58,198 nucleotides of DNA from Clostridia bacterium (GTDB lineage: Bacteria > Bacillota > Clostridia > Oscillospirales > Acutalibacteraceae). The position numbers and the translations under genes are program-made. Of this stretch, positions 34,417 to 43,306 are shown one piece after another; positions within the stretch are counted from its first letter, which is position 1, and each line of letters starts with the position of its first letter. Below the pieces are notes generated by a model that saw nothing but the letters and a program-made list of their open reading frames with translations, was not told where the DNA came from and ran no database searches. The stretch is taken from NCBI GenBank assembly GCA_017434855.1, contig JAFRUA010000072.1, forward strand, positions 1 to 58,198. Reading direction: 5' to 3'.

Positions 34417-34433
34417 CGTCATGTTCCTCCCTC

Positions 34434-34769
34434 TTATTCAAACTTTGCGCCGCAGTCCGCTTTTTTGCAGACGCGCATTTTCTTGGTCTTGCCCTTTTCT
34501 TCCACGGTGACGTGGCCGACGCGGGTCGGTCTGCCGCATTTGGGGCAAATCACCTGGACCTTTGAGGCATACAGCGCGGCTTCAGCCTGGATGATGCCGC
34601 CCGGCTCGCCCATCTTGCGGGGCTTGACATGCTTGGAAGCGACGTTGATGCCTTCCACGATCACTTTGCCCTCAGACGGGCTGACCTGAAGGACCTTGCC
34701 GCGCGCGCCACGATCTTTGCCGTTGATGACGATGACCTGGTCACCGGTTTTCACATGAACCTTACTCAT
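34434..34769 (-). CDS. rplX: 50S ribosomal protein L24
   Basis: A 111-residue L24 that initiates 50S assembly. The N-terminal KOW motif ([20 protein letters not shown]) is followed by a Cys-pair region ([11 protein letters not shown]...CKKADCG) that could bind zinc, as in many Firmicutes L24 proteins. It lies between rplN and rplE. Confidence 0.98.
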   Translation of the reverse strand: MSKVHVKTGDQVIVINGKDRGARGKVLQVSPSEGKVIVEGINVASKHVKPRKMGEPGGIIQAEAALYASKVQVICPKCGRPTRVGHVTVEEKGKTKKMRVCKKADCGAKFE

Positions 34770-34784
34770 TATCGTGACACCTCC

Positions 34785-35153
34785 TTAAAGCACTTCCGGC
34801 GCAAGGGAGAGGATCTTGAGATAATCCTTTTCACGAAGCTCTCTTGCCACCGGCCCAAAGATACGGGTACCTCTGGGGTTTTTGTCATCTCTGATGATGA
34901 CGGCTGCGTTTTCGTCAAAGCGAATGTACGTGCCGTCTTCACGGCGAACGCCCGTCGCGGTACGAACGACCACGGCCTTGACGACTTCGCCCTTCTTTAC
35001 GACGCCACCCGGTGCTGCTTTCTTGACAGAAGCAACAATGACGTCACCGATATTCGCATATCTTCTGCCGGTACCGCCGAGCACGCGAATGCACATGAGC
35101 TCTTTCGCACCGGTGTTGTCAGCAACCTTAAGATACGTTTGCTGTTGGATCAT
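34785..35153 (-). CDS. rplN: 50S ribosomal protein L14
   Basis: A 122-residue L14 at the subunit interface. [20 protein letters not shown] and the [19 protein letters not shown] ending are highly conserved. It lies between rpsQ and rplX. Confidence 0.99.
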   Translation of the reverse strand: MIQQQTYLKVADNTGAKELMCIRVLGGTGRRYANIGDVIVASVKKAAPGGVVKKGEVVKAVVVRTATGVRREDGTYIRFDENAAVIIRDDKNPRGTRIFGPVARELREKDYLKILSLAPEVL

Positions 35154-35182
35154 TGTATTTGGCCTCCTTTAAGCTGCACCAA

Positions 35183-35437
35183 TTATTTGGCTTTTTCGAT
35201 GATTTCTACCACGCGCCATCTCTTGTCTTTGGAGAGGGGGCGGGTTTCCATGATCAGGACGCGGTCGCCGACGCCGCATTCGTTCTTTTCATCGTGCGCC
35301 TTCACCTTGACGGTGCGGTTGACGATCTTTTTGTAAAGCGGGTGACGAACCTTATCTTTGATCGTGACGACGACAGTCTTGTCCATCTTATCGCTGGTCA
35401 CGATGCCGACCTGCGTTTTACGAAGGTTTCTTTCCAT
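35183..35437 (-). CDS. rpsQ: 30S ribosomal protein S17
   Basis: An 84-residue OB-fold S17, a primary 16S rRNA binder. [39 protein letters not shown] and the KAK ending identify it. It follows rpmC by 21 bases. Confidence 0.99.
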   Translation of the reverse strand: MERNLRKTQVGIVTSDKMDKTVVVTIKDKVRHPLYKKIVNRTVKVKAHDEKNECGVGDRVLIMETRPLSKDKRWRVVEIIEKAK

Positions 35438-35458
35438 TTGTCATGTACCTCCCTTTCC

Positions 35459-35662
35459 TCAAGAATTTGCGCCGTGAAGCTCGATGTCACGCTGCACGGT
35501 TTTGATGCGCGCGATGTCCTTCTTGACAGCGTTGATTCTCATCGGGTTGTCAAGCTGGTTCACAGCCTGCTGGAAGCGAAGATTGAAAAGCTCCTTCTTG
35601 AGCTCTGCGAGCTTTGCGTCCATCTCTTCGGCGGACAGTTTTCTGATTTCGCTTGCTTTCAT
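35459..35662 (-). CDS. rpmC: 50S ribosomal protein L29
   Basis: A 67-residue helical L29 at the tunnel exit, a docking point for SRP and trigger factor together with L23. [20 protein letters not shown] and the [13 protein letters not shown] motif are typical. Its ATG overlaps the rplP stop (ATGA). Confidence 0.99.
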   Translation of the reverse strand: MKASEIRKLSAEEMDAKLAELKKELFNLRFQQAVNQLDNPMRINAVKKDIARIKTVQRDIELHGANS

Positions 35663-36093
35663 GACTGTTCACCTTCCTTTGCCTGGTCTGCCTTCGCAAC
35701 AAACTTGCACTTGATCGGAAGCTTGTTTGCGGCAAGGCGCATCGCTTCGCGGGCGAGTGCTTCGTCAACGCCGGCGATCTCAAACATGACTCTGCCGGGC
35801 TTCACGACCGCGACCCAATATTCGGGCGAGCCTTTACCGGAACCCATGCGGGTCTCGGCCGGCTTCTGGGTGATCGGCTTATCCGGGAAGATCTTGATCC
35901 AGACCTGACCGCCGCGCTTGATGGAACGGGTCATGGCGATACGGGCCGCCTCGATCTGTCTGGACGTGATCCACGCGGGCTCCAGGGCGACAAGACCGAA
36001 ATCACCGTAAGTGACCTGATTGCCCTTATGCGCGGTGCCCTTCATGCGGCCGCGCTGTACTCTACGACGCTTTACGCGTTTCGGCATTAACAT
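35659..36093 (-). CDS. rplP: 50S ribosomal protein L16
   Basis: A 144-residue L16 at the A-site tRNA region. [39 protein letters not shown] and [19 protein letters not shown] are diagnostic. The first ATG (36093) is preferred because GGAGG is 9 nt upstream. It overlaps the rpsC stop by one base (TAATG). Confidence 0.99.
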   Translation of the reverse strand: MLMPKRVKRRRVQRGRMKGTAHKGNQVTYGDFGLVALEPAWITSRQIEAARIAMTRSIKRGGQVWIKIFPDKPITQKPAETRMGSGKGSPEYWVAVVKPGRVMFEIAGVDEALAREAMRLAANKLPIKCKFVAKADQAKEGEQS

Positions 36094-36794
36094 TATCTTG
36101 CGCCTCCTTCTCTGCGTTGTCTCGGACGACGGCGGTCCGGACGGCGGCGGTTCTCGTTGTTGGAAACCTGAAGAACTTCGCCGGTATAGATCCAGACCTT
36201 GATGCCGATGCGGCCATAGGTGGTCTTCGCTTCCGCAAAGCCGTAGTCGATGTCGGCACGGATCGTCTGCAGGGGGATGGTCCCCTCTTTATACGTTTCG
36301 CTTCTGGCGATCTCGGCGCCGCCGAGACGGCCGGAAGCCTGGCACTTGATGCCCTTGGCGCCCAGCTTCATCGCGCGGCCGATGGCGCCCTTCAGCGCAC
36401 GGCGGAACGAGATGCGGCGCTCCAGCTGACCGGCAATGCTTTCAGCGACCAGCTGCGCATTGACGTCCGGGTTTTTGATTTCGATGATGTTGAGCGAAAC
36501 CGCCTTGCCGACCATCTTTTCCAGGGTCGCCTTCAGCTTTTCGATCTCTGCGCCGCCGCGGCCGATGACCATGCCGGGCTTCGCCACATGGATGTTGATG
36601 CGAACGCGCTTTGCGTCGCGCTCGATCTCGATTTTGGGAACGCCTGCCGGAGCGAGGGTCTTGAGGAGATACTCACGAAGCTCATAGTCTTCCACGAGCG
36701 TGTCGCCGAAGTTCTGCTTCTTCGCATACCAACGAGATTCCCAGTCTTTGATGACGCCGATTCTCAAACCGGTCGGATTAACTTTCTGGCCCAT
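36093..36794 (-). CDS. rpsC: 30S ribosomal protein S3
   Basis: A 233-residue S3 at the mRNA entrance. The KH domain contains [13 protein letters not shown], the C-terminal domain [19 protein letters not shown]. The last 20 residues are a highly basic Arg/Pro tail. [20 protein letters not shown] is the usual start. Confidence 0.99.
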   Translation of the reverse strand: MGQKVNPTGLRIGVIKDWESRWYAKKQNFGDTLVEDYELREYLLKTLAPAGVPKIEIERDAKRVRINIHVAKPGMVIGRGGAEIEKLKATLEKMVGKAVSLNIIEIKNPDVNAQLVAESIAGQLERRISFRRALKGAIGRAMKLGAKGIKCQASGRLGGAEIARSETYKEGTIPLQTIRADIDYGFAEAKTTYGRIGIKVWIYTGEVLQVSNNENRRRPDRRRPRQRREGGAR

Positions 36795-36813
36795 TGTTTA
36801 ACCTCCTCCTGTG

Positions 36814-37146
36814 TTATTCTGCTTCCTTGAGAACAAGGGTGATATGGGATGTCTTTTTGTTGATCCGGTTCGCGCGGCCCTGGGCGCGGGGTCTGATGCG
36901 CTTCAGGGTCGGGCCCTGGCCGACATAGCATTCGGAAACATACAGACGGGACGTATCCATGTCTTTGTTTTCCGCGTTCGCGATGGCGGAGTTCAACAGC
37001 TTCAGAAGGACCTCACACGCAGCCTTCGGCGTGTACTTGAGGATCGCTTTCGCTTTGTCAGCAGGTTGATTGCGGATCAGGTCAAGCACGATCTTGACTT
37101 TCCGAGGCGCAATTCTCACATAAGTGACTTTTGCTTTTGCTTCCAT
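36814..37146 (-). CDS. rplV: 50S ribosomal protein L22
   Basis: A 110-residue L22 whose beta hairpin lines the exit tunnel. [17 protein letters not shown] and the [19 protein letters not shown] hairpin are diagnostic. The second ATG (37146) is chosen: it lies 9 nt after AAGGAG, the first only 3 nt. Confidence 0.98.
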   Translation of the reverse strand: MEAKAKVTYVRIAPRKVKIVLDLIRNQPADKAKAILKYTPKAACEVLLKLLNSAIANAENKDMDTSRLYVSECYVGQGPTLKRIRPRAQGRANRINKKTSHITLVLKEAE

Positions 37147-37166
37147 TGTCATACACTCCTTTCGAC

Positions 37167-37448
37167 TTACTTACCGTTGTTTGAGGTCTTCGAGCCGGCA
37201 TGACCGCGGAACGTGCGGGTCGGCGCGAATTCGCCGAGCTTGTGGCCGACCATGTCCTCGGTGATATACACGGGAACGTGCTTGCGTCCGTCGTGGACGG
37301 CAAAGGTGTGGCCCACAAATTCGGGGAAGATCGTGGAGCTGCGGCTCCAGGTCTTCAGGACGATCTTCTCGCCCTTTTCGTTCATCTTCACGACTCTTTC
37401 GTATAACTTCGGCTGCACGAAAGGTCCTTTTTTAGTGCTTCTGCTCAT
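37167..37448 (-). CDS. rpsS: 30S ribosomal protein S19
   Basis: A 93-residue S19 in the 30S head. [38 protein letters not shown] and [15 protein letters not shown] are diagnostic. It lies between rplB and rplV. Confidence 0.99.
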   Translation of the reverse strand: MSRSTKKGPFVQPKLYERVVKMNEKGEKIVLKTWSRSSTIFPEFVGHTFAVHDGRKHVPVYITEDMVGHKLGEFAPTRTFRGHAGSKTSNNGK

Positions 37449-37473
37449 AATTTTTAGCTCCTTTCATGACCGA

Positions 37474-38307
37474 TTATTTATCGTTGCGACGCTTGACGAT
37501 CAGCTTGTCGGAACGATTCTTCTTCGCACGAGTCTTGTAGCCCAGAGCAGGTTTGCCCCACGGGGTGACAGGGCCGGGACGGCCGATGGGCGATTTGCCT
37601 TCGCCGCCGCCGTGCGGGTGGTCGTTCGGGTTCATGACGGAACCGCGGACGGTCGGGCGGATACCCATGTGACGGGTCCGGCCGGCTTTACCGATCTTGA
37701 CGTTTTCGTGGTCTGCATTGCCGACGACGCCGATGGTCGCCATGCAGGTCTCGGGCACCTTGCGCAGTTCGCCGGAGGGCAGTCTGAGCAGCGCATAGCC
37801 GCCTTCCTTCGCCATGAGCTGAGCTGCGTTGCCGGCCGCTCTTGCAAGCTGGCCGCCGCGGCCCGGATACAGCTCCACGTTGTGGATGAAGGTACCGGTC
37901 GGGATGTTGGTCAGCGGAAGGGCGTTGCCCGGCTTGATGTCCGCGTGCGGGCCGGCCTCGACGACGTCGCCGATCTTCAGGCCTTCCGGCGCGATGATGT
38001 AGCGCTTCTCGCCGTCTTCATACTCCAGCAGCGCGATGTGGGCGGAACGGTTGGGGTCATACTCCAGCGTCTTGACCGTTGCGTTGACGTCGGTCTTGTC
38101 GCGCTTGAAGTCGATGATGCGGTACTTTCTGCGATTGCCGCCGCCGCGATGGCGAACGGTGATGCGGCCATAGCTGTTGCGGCCGCTCTTTTTGTTGAGA
38201 GGAGCCAGCAGGCTTCTCTCGGGACCGCACTTGGAAAGCGCGGAATAGTCTGTATACGACATGTTGCGCGTGCCGTTGGTTACAGGCTTGAGAACTCGAA
38301 TTGACAT
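37474..38307 (-). CDS. rplB: 50S ribosomal protein L2
   Basis: A 277-residue L2, needed for peptidyl transfer. [34 protein letters not shown] with the conserved His, and the [14 protein letters not shown] ending are diagnostic. I take the ATG at 38307, with TTAGGAGTG upstream, rather than the earlier in-frame start at 38355. Confidence 0.99.
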   Translation of the reverse strand: MSIRVLKPVTNGTRNMSYTDYSALSKCGPERSLLAPLNKKSGRNSYGRITVRHRGGGNRRKYRIIDFKRDKTDVNATVKTLEYDPNRSAHIALLEYEDGEKRYIIAPEGLKIGDVVEAGPHADIKPGNALPLTNIPTGTFIHNVELYPGRGGQLARAAGNAAQLMAKEGGYALLRLPSGELRKVPETCMATIGVVGNADHENVKIGKAGRTRHMGIRPTVRGSVMNPNDHPHGGGEGKSPIGRPGPVTPWGKPALGYKTRAKKNRSDKLIVKRRNDK

Positions 38308-38382
38308 TTTGTTCACACTCCTAATCGTGGTTTCGCGAAGGATGTCAGCCTCCATACATTACCACGGGATTATTTTAATAGA

Positions 38383-38679
38383 TTACAGAAGTCCGTCGAA
38401 GAAGTCGATGGTCTTGCTGTCTTCGGTCAGGGTGACGATGGCCTTTTTCCACGCCGGGGTATAACCCTCGTAGCGGCCGTAGCGTCTGAGGTGACCCTTG
38501 CAGTTCATGGTGTTGACCTTTGCGACGGTGACGCCAAAGGCTTCTTCCACCGCGTTTTTGATCTCGACCTTGTTCGCATTCTTCGCAACCTTGAAGGTGT
38601 ACTTCTTGAATGCGGTCCCCATCATGGATTCCTCCGTGATGACGGGCTTGAGGATGATGTCATGTGCAAGCTTACTCAT
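38383..38679 (-). CDS. rplW: 50S ribosomal protein L23
   Basis: A 98-residue L23 at the tunnel exit. [13 protein letters not shown], the [19 protein letters not shown] segment and the basic loop ([19 protein letters not shown]) are diagnostic. Its ATG overlaps the rplD stop by one base (TAATG). Confidence 0.99.
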   Translation of the reverse strand: MSKLAHDIILKPVITEESMMGTAFKKYTFKVAKNANKVEIKNAVEEAFGVTVAKVNTMNCKGHLRRYGRYEGYTPAWKKAIVTLTEDSKTIDFFDGLL

Positions 38680-39302
38680 TATGCATATACCTCCTCGATC
38701 TTGGCAACCGCATCCTTGAGCACAACGATGCTGTTGCAGTTGAGAATGTCATAGACGTTGAGCGTGTTCACCAGCGTGACCTTGACGCCCGCGATGTTTC
38801 TTGCGCTTCTGTAGACAACGTCATCCTTCTCCGGAAGCACGATCAGGGTCTTTTTGCCGGTTTCAAGCGCGGCAAGCACCTTGGCGACTTCCTTCGTTTT
38901 GATCGCGTCCAGCTTCAGGCCGTCGAGGACGATCATCTCGTCCGCCGCAACCTTGGCGGAAAGCGCCGACTTCATGGCGAGTCTGCGAACCTTTTTGTTG
39001 ACCGCAAGGCCATAGGTTCTCGGCTTGGGGCCGTGGGCGATGCCGCCGTGATACCACTGCGGTGCGCGGGTGGAACCCTGTCTTGCGCGGCCGGAGCCTT
39101 TTTGTCTCCAGGGCTTTTTGCCGCCGCCGGAAACCTCAGAGCGTGTCTTGGTTGACTGCGTGCCCTGACGCTGGTTGGCCAAGTATGCAACCACTGCAAG
39201 GTGCATGGCCGAGGTGTTCGGCACGATGCCGAAAATGGAATCGGAAAGCTCGATATCGGAAACTTTCTTTCCCGTGACGTCAAATACTGATACGTTAGGC
39301 AT
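38679..39302 (-). CDS. rplD: 50S ribosomal protein L4
   Basis: A 207-residue L4 with a globular part and a long basic loop ([22 protein letters not shown] starts at about residue 58). In E. coli L4 also attenuates transcription of the S10 operon; the leader here has an attenuator-like hairpin, so a similar role is possible but not shown. Confidence 0.99.
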   Translation of the reverse strand: MPNVSVFDVTGKKVSDIELSDSIFGIVPNTSAMHLAVVAYLANQRQGTQSTKTRSEVSGGGKKPWRQKGSGRARQGSTRAPQWYHGGIAHGPKPRTYGLAVNKKVRRLAMKSALSAKVAADEMIVLDGLKLDAIKTKEVAKVLAALETGKKTLIVLPEKDDVVYRSARNIAGVKVTLVNTLNVYDILNCNSIVVLKDAVAKIEEVYA

Positions 39303-39319
39303 TGAGTGCAGCTCCTTTC

Positions 39320-39955
39320 TTACGCTTTCTTAACGCTGTTGACGACCATGACGATCCCCTTCTTCGGGCCGGGGATGGCGCCCTTGATCGCGATGAGGTT
39401 GTGTTCCGCGTCGACCTTCACAACGTCCAGATTCTGGATCGTGACGCGCTCGCTGCCGAGATGGCCGGCCAGCTTCTTTCCCTTGTATACGCGGGACGGA
39501 TCGGAGCACGCGCCCAGGGAGCCTGCGTGTCTGGCGACCGGGCCGGTACCGTGAGACTCTTTCAGTCTGGAGAAGTTCCAGCGCTTGATGGAACCTGCGG
39601 TGCCCTTACCTTTGCTGGTGCCCACAACGTCGACCTTTTCACCGGCGGCGAAGATGTCAGCCTTCAGAATGTCGCCGACCTTGACGGACTCGATGTCGTC
39701 CAGGCGGAATTCCTTGAGCACCTTCTTCGGCGCAACGTCTGCCTTTTTGAAGTGGCCGGCGTCCGGTTTGTTGGTTCTGGTAACTTTCTTGTCGTCAAAG
39801 CCAAGCTGAAGCGCCTGGTAGCCGTCGTTCTCGACGGTCTTCTTCTGGACGACTGCGCACGGGCCGAGCTCGACGACGGTGACGGGGATCACATTGCCCT
39901 TGTCGTCAAAGATCTGCGTCATGCCGACTTTTCTGCCGATAAGACCTTTTTTCAT
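39320..39955 (-). CDS. rplC: 50S ribosomal protein L3
   Basis: A 211-residue L3, an early 23S rRNA binder. [39 protein letters not shown] and the [19 protein letters not shown] loop are diagnostic. It is the second gene of the S10 operon, 91 bases after rpsJ. Confidence 0.99.
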   Translation of the reverse strand: MKKGLIGRKVGMTQIFDDKGNVIPVTVVELGPCAVVQKKTVENDGYQALQLGFDDKKVTRTNKPDAGHFKKADVAPKKVLKEFRLDDIESVKVGDILKADIFAAGEKVDVVGTSKGKGTAGSIKRWNFSRLKESHGTGPVARHAGSLGACSDPSRVYKGKKLAGHLGSERVTIQNLDVVKVDAEHNLIAIKGAIPGPKKGIVMVVNSVKKA

Positions 39956-40046
39956 GAGTTTTTCCTCCTTTGGTTATTGGTTGGACTAAGCGCCAACGTG
40001 ACCTTCTGGTGTGCGTTCGGGTATAAAAACGAATCAGAAGTGGTTG

Positions 40047-40358
40047 TTATCTTTTGATCTCGATTTCAACGCTTGCCGGAATTTCAAGATTTGTCAGAGC
40101 CTCCACGGTCTTGGGTGTCGGTCTGATGATGTCGATGAGTCTTTTGTGTGTTCTCTGTTCAAACTGCTCGCGGCTGTCCTTGTATTTGTGCACAGCGCGC
40201 AGGATCGTGACGATCTCTTTCTCGGTCGGAAGGGGGATGGGGCCGGACACGGTCGCGTTGGTACGCTTCGCCGCTTCCACGATCATCATCGCCGCTTTGT
40301 CGACCAGGTTGTGGTCATAACCCTTGAGTCTGATACGGATTTTTTCCTTGACTGCCAT
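40047..40358 (-). CDS. rpsJ: 30S ribosomal protein S10 (NusE)
   Basis: A 103-residue S10, also NusE in antitermination. [35 protein letters not shown] and the final [10 protein letters not shown] are diagnostic. I take the ATG at 40358 after GGAGG (9-nt gap); the longer frame to 40403 lies in the leader. It is the first gene of the S10-spc-alpha operon, preceded by a long leader (40359-40674). Confidence 0.99.
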   Translation of the reverse strand: MAVKEKIRIRLKGYDHNLVDKAAMMIVEAAKRTNATVSGPIPLPTEKEIVTILRAVHKYKDSREQFEQRTHKRLIDIIRPTPKTVEALTNLEIPASVEIEIKR

Positions 40359-40674
40359 TGATTTTCGCCTCCATAAGTAATTGGCGGGCTTCGCTTTCGT
40401 CAACCGCTCCGGGTGTTTTCATCCTTCCCATTGAAAAACCGGAAAGGCATATTCCGGCTGCGGCGCGCTGAAAGCGCAGTTCACACGTGCCCGCTCAGGG
40501 ATTCCCCTGACGCAAGATGCGGCGCACGCATCAGTGACTATTGATCGCCCGGTTTTGAATCGGACATACTCCGCGGAAATTCCCTGCCTCGGTGGGCAGC
40601 CACCTCCCGCATCATCGCATATCATGTTGGTTGCAAACGGGCAGAGTTATACCCACCTTTGCCCATTCGCAGAC
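40359..40674 (-). promoter_or_regulatory. 5' leader of the S10 operon
   Basis: About 310 nt of untranslated RNA between the promoter and rpsJ. It contains several predicted hairpins on the minus strand: GGGCA...TGCCC, GGTGG-CTGC-CCACC, CAGGG-GAAT-CCCTG and a terminator-like CCGGAA hairpin (40434-40457). No convincing ORF is present. Its length and structure suggest autogenous or attenuation control of ribosomal protein synthesis, as described for S10 leaders in other bacteria; homology to a known Rfam class could not be tested here. Confidence 0.65.
40434..40457 (-). terminator. Attenuator-like terminator in the S10 leader
   Basis: On the minus strand CCGGAA, 7-nt loop TATGCCT, TTCCGG and TTTTT, about 75 nt before the rpsJ ATG. 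An upstream leader segment AAAACCGG (minus strand, 40549-40556) is perfectly complementary to its 3' arm plus T-run (CCGGTTTT) and could act as an antiterminator. Confidence 0.6.
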
Positions 40675-40680
40675 TTGTTA

Positions 40681-40709
40681 AGTTTATCACAAAGATTGTG
40701 AATTGTCAA
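40681..40709 (-). promoter_or_regulatory. Promoter of the S10-spc-alpha operon
   Basis: On the minus strand TTGACA (40704-40709), exactly 17 bp, TAAACT (40681-40686). It is the only near-consensus promoter found before rpsJ and should drive the whole ribosomal cluster. Confidence 0.85.
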
Positions 40710-40861
40710 CGATTTTTTGAAAAAAACTTTGTGAAAATCGCAGATTTTTTTCGACCGATTTTTGACCACCAAATCGGGTGTTTTTGGGAGGAAACACCAC
40801 AAGATATAGATTTCTTTTGTACGCGCCGCGATCTGATGCGGCGACGCCGCCACATCGCAAG

Positions 40862-40913
40862 GCGCCCCCGATTCATCGGGGGAGCTGCTGAGCATAGCGA
40901 AGCTGAGGGGGCG
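40862..40913. repeat. Complex palindromic intergenic repeat (REP-like candidate)
   Basis: Outer arms GCGCCCCC / GGGGGCG enclose an inner palindrome CCCCCGAT-TC-ATCGGGGG and AGCT...AGCT arms, so the stretch can fold into a branched hairpin. Only one copy lies in the window. The rest of the 40710-40995 region holds the terminator-like hairpin described next and AT-rich sequence with no gene. Confidence 0.5.
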
Positions 40914-40934
40914 ACTCGGTCAACGAAAGCAGCG

Positions 40935-40960
40935 CCCCGCCGGGAAAACGCCCGGCGGGG
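40935..40960. terminator. GC-rich hairpin downstream of the DUF6273-like gene
   Basis: A perfect 10-bp stem CCCCGCCGGG / CCCGGCGGGG with a 6-nt AAAACG loop, 36 bases past the stop of the 40996 gene. T-runs are weak on the minus strand, so its efficiency is doubtful. Confidence 0.5.
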
Positions 40961-40995
40961 GTGATGTTCATTTTTGGTACGGGGAACGTAGACGC

Positions 40996-42801
40996 TTAAT
41001 ACCGCGCGCCGAAGAGCTTGGCGAAGATGCCGTGGAAGAAGCCGATGATGCCTTGGAAGAAGCCGTTATGCTGGCCGCCGCACCACGGGCAGACGCTCTC
41101 AGGCGTGCCGGGGTCGGGGGTGCCCGGGTCGGGCGTGCCGGGGTCGGTGGACGCATCCTTCTCGAACTTCGCGGTGACGGTGACGTTCTCGGTCGCGCCG
41201 AATTTGTAGACCTCGCTGTCCTCGACCTTGGTGTTGCCTTCGTACCAGCCGACGAAGTGGTAGCCGCTGTTGGGCGTGGCAGTCAATATCACGAGCTCGT
41301 GGTAGTGGTAGGTGCCGCCGCCGGTGACCGTGCCGCCTTCGCTCACAGGCGTGATGACTTCATAGTTCACAGCGTCGTTCTTCTCAAACTTCGCTTTCAG
41401 GGTGATGTCCTTTTTCAGGACGAATTGCCAGTCCTCGCCGTCGTTGAACTTGGTGTTGCCTTCGTACCAGCCGACGAAGTGGTAGCCGCTGTTGGGCGTA
41501 GCCACGACGTGCGCCCATGTCAGATCATTCGTATAGGTAATGCTGCTGGTGACCGTGCCGCCCGCCGCCGGGTCGGCAATCACAGTCACGGTGTAAGCAG
41601 TGGTGAATTTCGCCGTGTAATTGAGGCTGCTCGTCCCGTCGGGCACCGTGAAGGTGTAGCTTTTGTTGGTGGACAAGCGGGTGCCGCCCTGATACCAGCC
41701 GTCGAATTTGTAGCCGGTTTTGGGCGTGGCCTTGACGGTCACGCTTGCGCCGACGCCGTAGTCGCCGGCGCCGGTCACCGTGCCGCCCGCCGCCGGGTTG
41801 ACCGTCACGTTCACCGTGCGGATCTTGTTGCCCGCCGAATACAGGCCCGGGTTGACGGTCGTGTCAGAGGTCGTGTCGGCCTCCAAAATGCAGTGAGGGC
41901 GAATGCCGTTACTCGTAGAATAGACAAGGAAAGAATTAGCTGCTATTGACCCATTAGAGACACCATAAACATACTGTCCCGAACTATGTGCGTCATCCCG
42001 CAGTATCCAGTTGGAATAGCCGTCGCTTTCTACCTTAAGTCCCTGACACTCCGCGTAGTCGGTGCCTGTGACCCTTCTGGAGGAAGTGGGGACATAGTAG
42101 TCATTCGCCGCCTCGGATCTGGTAAGCAAATAGATCATGGAATGTATCTTTCGCTGCTGGGCGGCTGTGAACGCGGTGTTGAGGAAGTCCTCGTTCAGCC
42201 AGGCGTGGATGGACGACCGATCATAATGGTTGGCGTAAACGGACGAGGTTCCGATGTAGTAGTTGCCGCTTTCTTCGCGCACGACATTCTGATACGCCTG
42301 CGCGTCGATGATGCTCTCGCAGATAGCATAGCACCTCGTGCCGCCGTTATCCACCACGCGCCACGTCAGCGGCTCATACTCGAAATAATAGGTGGTGTCT
42401 GTCACATAGCCGTTGTCGTCCTGATAGGAGCGGGAAGCGACGGGGCCCCAATTGGTGGCATACGGTCTGTAGTAGTTGAATTTCACGGCGCGGTATTTGA
42501 CGCCGTTCAGGAAGAAATCGGCAAACTGCATATACCTTCCGACCATCATCGTCCCATCGACTCTGGGATCATTGGTGCTGCCATATCCAATATAATAGTC
42601 ATAGGATTTCCACGTTGCGTTGTTTGCGGCATTTTTGAGCGCCGTGGTTTCGTTGACCCGCGTCTGCGGATAGGTGCCGAAATGGATATAGTGATAGCTA
42701 TACTCCGCGCTCGCCGTGAAGCACACCGCAAGGCAAGACACGGTCAGCACGACCAGAAGGACGGATAAAAGAATGGATAAGAGTTTTTTGCTCGTTTTCA
42801 T
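40996..42801 (-). CDS. Secreted DUF6273-like protein with bacterial repeats and CPWCGG...FGARY tail
   Basis: A 601-residue exported protein. After a signal peptide (MKTSKKLLSILLSVLLVVL) comes a roughly 280-residue domain of DUF6273 type (IHFGTYPQT, EPLTWRVVD, SSIHAWLNEDFLNTAFTAAQ). Three InlB/Listeria-Bacteroides-type repeats follow (GGTVTG..., TPKTGYKFDGWYQGG; TPNSGYHFVGWYEGNTKF twice); two share a 47-bp DNA repeat. A Pro/Thr/Asp linker leads to SVCPWCGGQHNGFFQGIIGF and a Phe-rich FGARY end shared with the 14430-16124 protein. No LPxTG motif. The ATG at 42801 lies 9 nt after GGAG; an earlier ATG overlaps it. A surface adhesin or sensor-like role is inferred only from domains. Confidence 0.82.
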   Translation of the reverse strand: MKTSKKLLSILLSVLLVVLTVSCLAVCFTASAEYSYHYIHFGTYPQTRVNETTALKNAANNATWKSYDYYIGYGSTNDPRVDGTMMVGRYMQFADFFLNGVKYRAVKFNYYRPYATNWGPVASRSYQDDNGYVTDTTYYFEYEPLTWRVVDNGGTRCYAICESIIDAQAYQNVVREESGNYYIGTSSVYANHYDRSSIHAWLNEDFLNTAFTAAQQRKIHSMIYLLTRSEAANDYYVPTSSRRVTGTDYAECQGLKVESDGYSNWILRDDAHSSGQYVYGVSNGSIAANSFLVYSTSNGIRPHCILEADTTSDTTVNPGLYSAGNKIRTVNVTVNPAAGGTVTGAGDYGVGASVTVKATPKTGYKFDGWYQGGTRLSTNKSYTFTVPDGTSSLNYTAKFTTAYTVTVIADPAAGGTVTSSITYTNDLTWAHVVATPNSGYHFVGWYEGNTKFNDGEDWQFVLKKDITLKAKFEKNDAVNYEVITPVSEGGTVTGGGTYHYHELVILTATPNSGYHFVGWYEGNTKVEDSEVYKFGATENVTVTAKFEKDASTDPGTPDPGTPDPGTPESVCPWCGGQHNGFFQGIIGFFHGIFAKLFGARY

Positions 42802-42829
42802 GGGGGCCATCTCCTTTTCGTTTTTCTAT

Positions 42830-42858
42830 AGTCTACCATAAAAAAACAAAATAGTCAA
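42830..42858 (-). promoter_or_regulatory. Promoter of the DUF6273-like secreted protein gene
   Basis: On the minus strand TTGACT (42853-42858), 17 bp, TAGACT (42830-42835), 28 bases before the ATG. An imperfect TCAAC/GTTGA inverted pair (about 42855-42882) overlaps the -35 and could be an operator for the divergent XRE gene product. Confidence 0.75.
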
Positions 42859-42924
42859 CCACTTGGTACACTATCAGTTGATTAATTATATTTCTGGTGC
42901 ATCTGTGGTAAACTGAATTCGGTG

Positions 42925-43134
42925 ATGAAAATGATTCAGATGCGTGTGCAGGAACTTTTAAACGAAAGAAAGCGAACGCGTTATTGGTTGGTCAAGCAGA
43001 TGCAAACCACCTACAAAACCGTAAACAAACTCTGCGACAACACTCTCACGGGTCTGCAATTAGACACGATTGAAAAGCTCTGCTCCATTTTGGAATGTAC
43101 GCCAAACGATTTGTTTCGGTTTTCAAACGAATAA
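42925..43134 (+). CDS. Small XRE/Cro-type helix-turn-helix regulator
   Basis: A 69-residue single-domain XRE regulator: five helices with the helix-turn-helix MQTTYKTVNKLCDNTLTGLQLDTIEKLCSILECTP as visible in segments (WLVKQMQTTYKTVNKL; LDTIEKLCSILECTPNDLF). It resembles HTH_26-type proteins, compact repressors of mobile or defence genes. A GTG one codon before the ATG is an alternative start; no strong Shine-Dalgarno is seen and a TAAACT box ends about 10 bases upstream, so a leaderless transcript is possible. It is divergent from the secreted-protein gene and has its own terminator. Confidence 0.85.
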   Translation: MKMIQMRVQELLNERKRTRYWLVKQMQTTYKTVNKLCDNTLTGLQLDTIEKLCSILECTPNDLFRFSNE

Positions 43135-43174
43135 AGAACCCCCGACCACATCAACGGCCGGGGATGTTCTTTTC
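43135..43174 (+). terminator. Terminator of the XRE gene
   Basis: Stem AGAAC-CCCCG-ACC / GGC-CGGGG-(AT)-GTTCT with an 8-nt loop and a TTTT tract, starting immediately after the stop codon. Confidence 0.75.
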
Positions 43175-43256
43175 CCGCGACCATCATTGCGAATTCTACA
43201 ACCTCTCGCCCGAATACTTCCTCGGCTACACCAAAGAAATGAAACCCCTGAAATAA
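43167..43256 (+). pseudogene. Possible C-terminal gene remnant
   Basis: A 29-codon open frame with protein-like composition (CEFYNLSPEYFLGYTKEMKPL, shown only in part: EFYNLSPEYFLGYTKEM) ending in TAA. It overlaps the XRE terminator and has no start or ribosome site, so it looks like the tail of a decayed gene. Family not recognised. Confidence 0.25.
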
Positions 43257-43259
43257 ACG

Positions 43260-43293
43260 CAGCACCCCGCGTCATGCAAGGTGCTGTGTTTTC
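43260..43293 (-). terminator. Terminator of glyS
   Basis: Stem CAGCACC / GGTGCTG (43260-43266 with 43280-43286), 13-nt loop, with GTTTATTT downstream on the minus strand and TGTTTTC on the plus strand, so it can act in both directions. Confidence 0.7.
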
Positions 43294-43306
43294 ATTATAT
43301 ATATGC

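Noticed and set aside
40400-40660. tRNA or 6S RNA in the GC-rich stretch before rpsJ
   Set aside because: No T-arm GGTTCGAATCC-like motif or acceptor stem; hairpins fit an mRNA leader instead.
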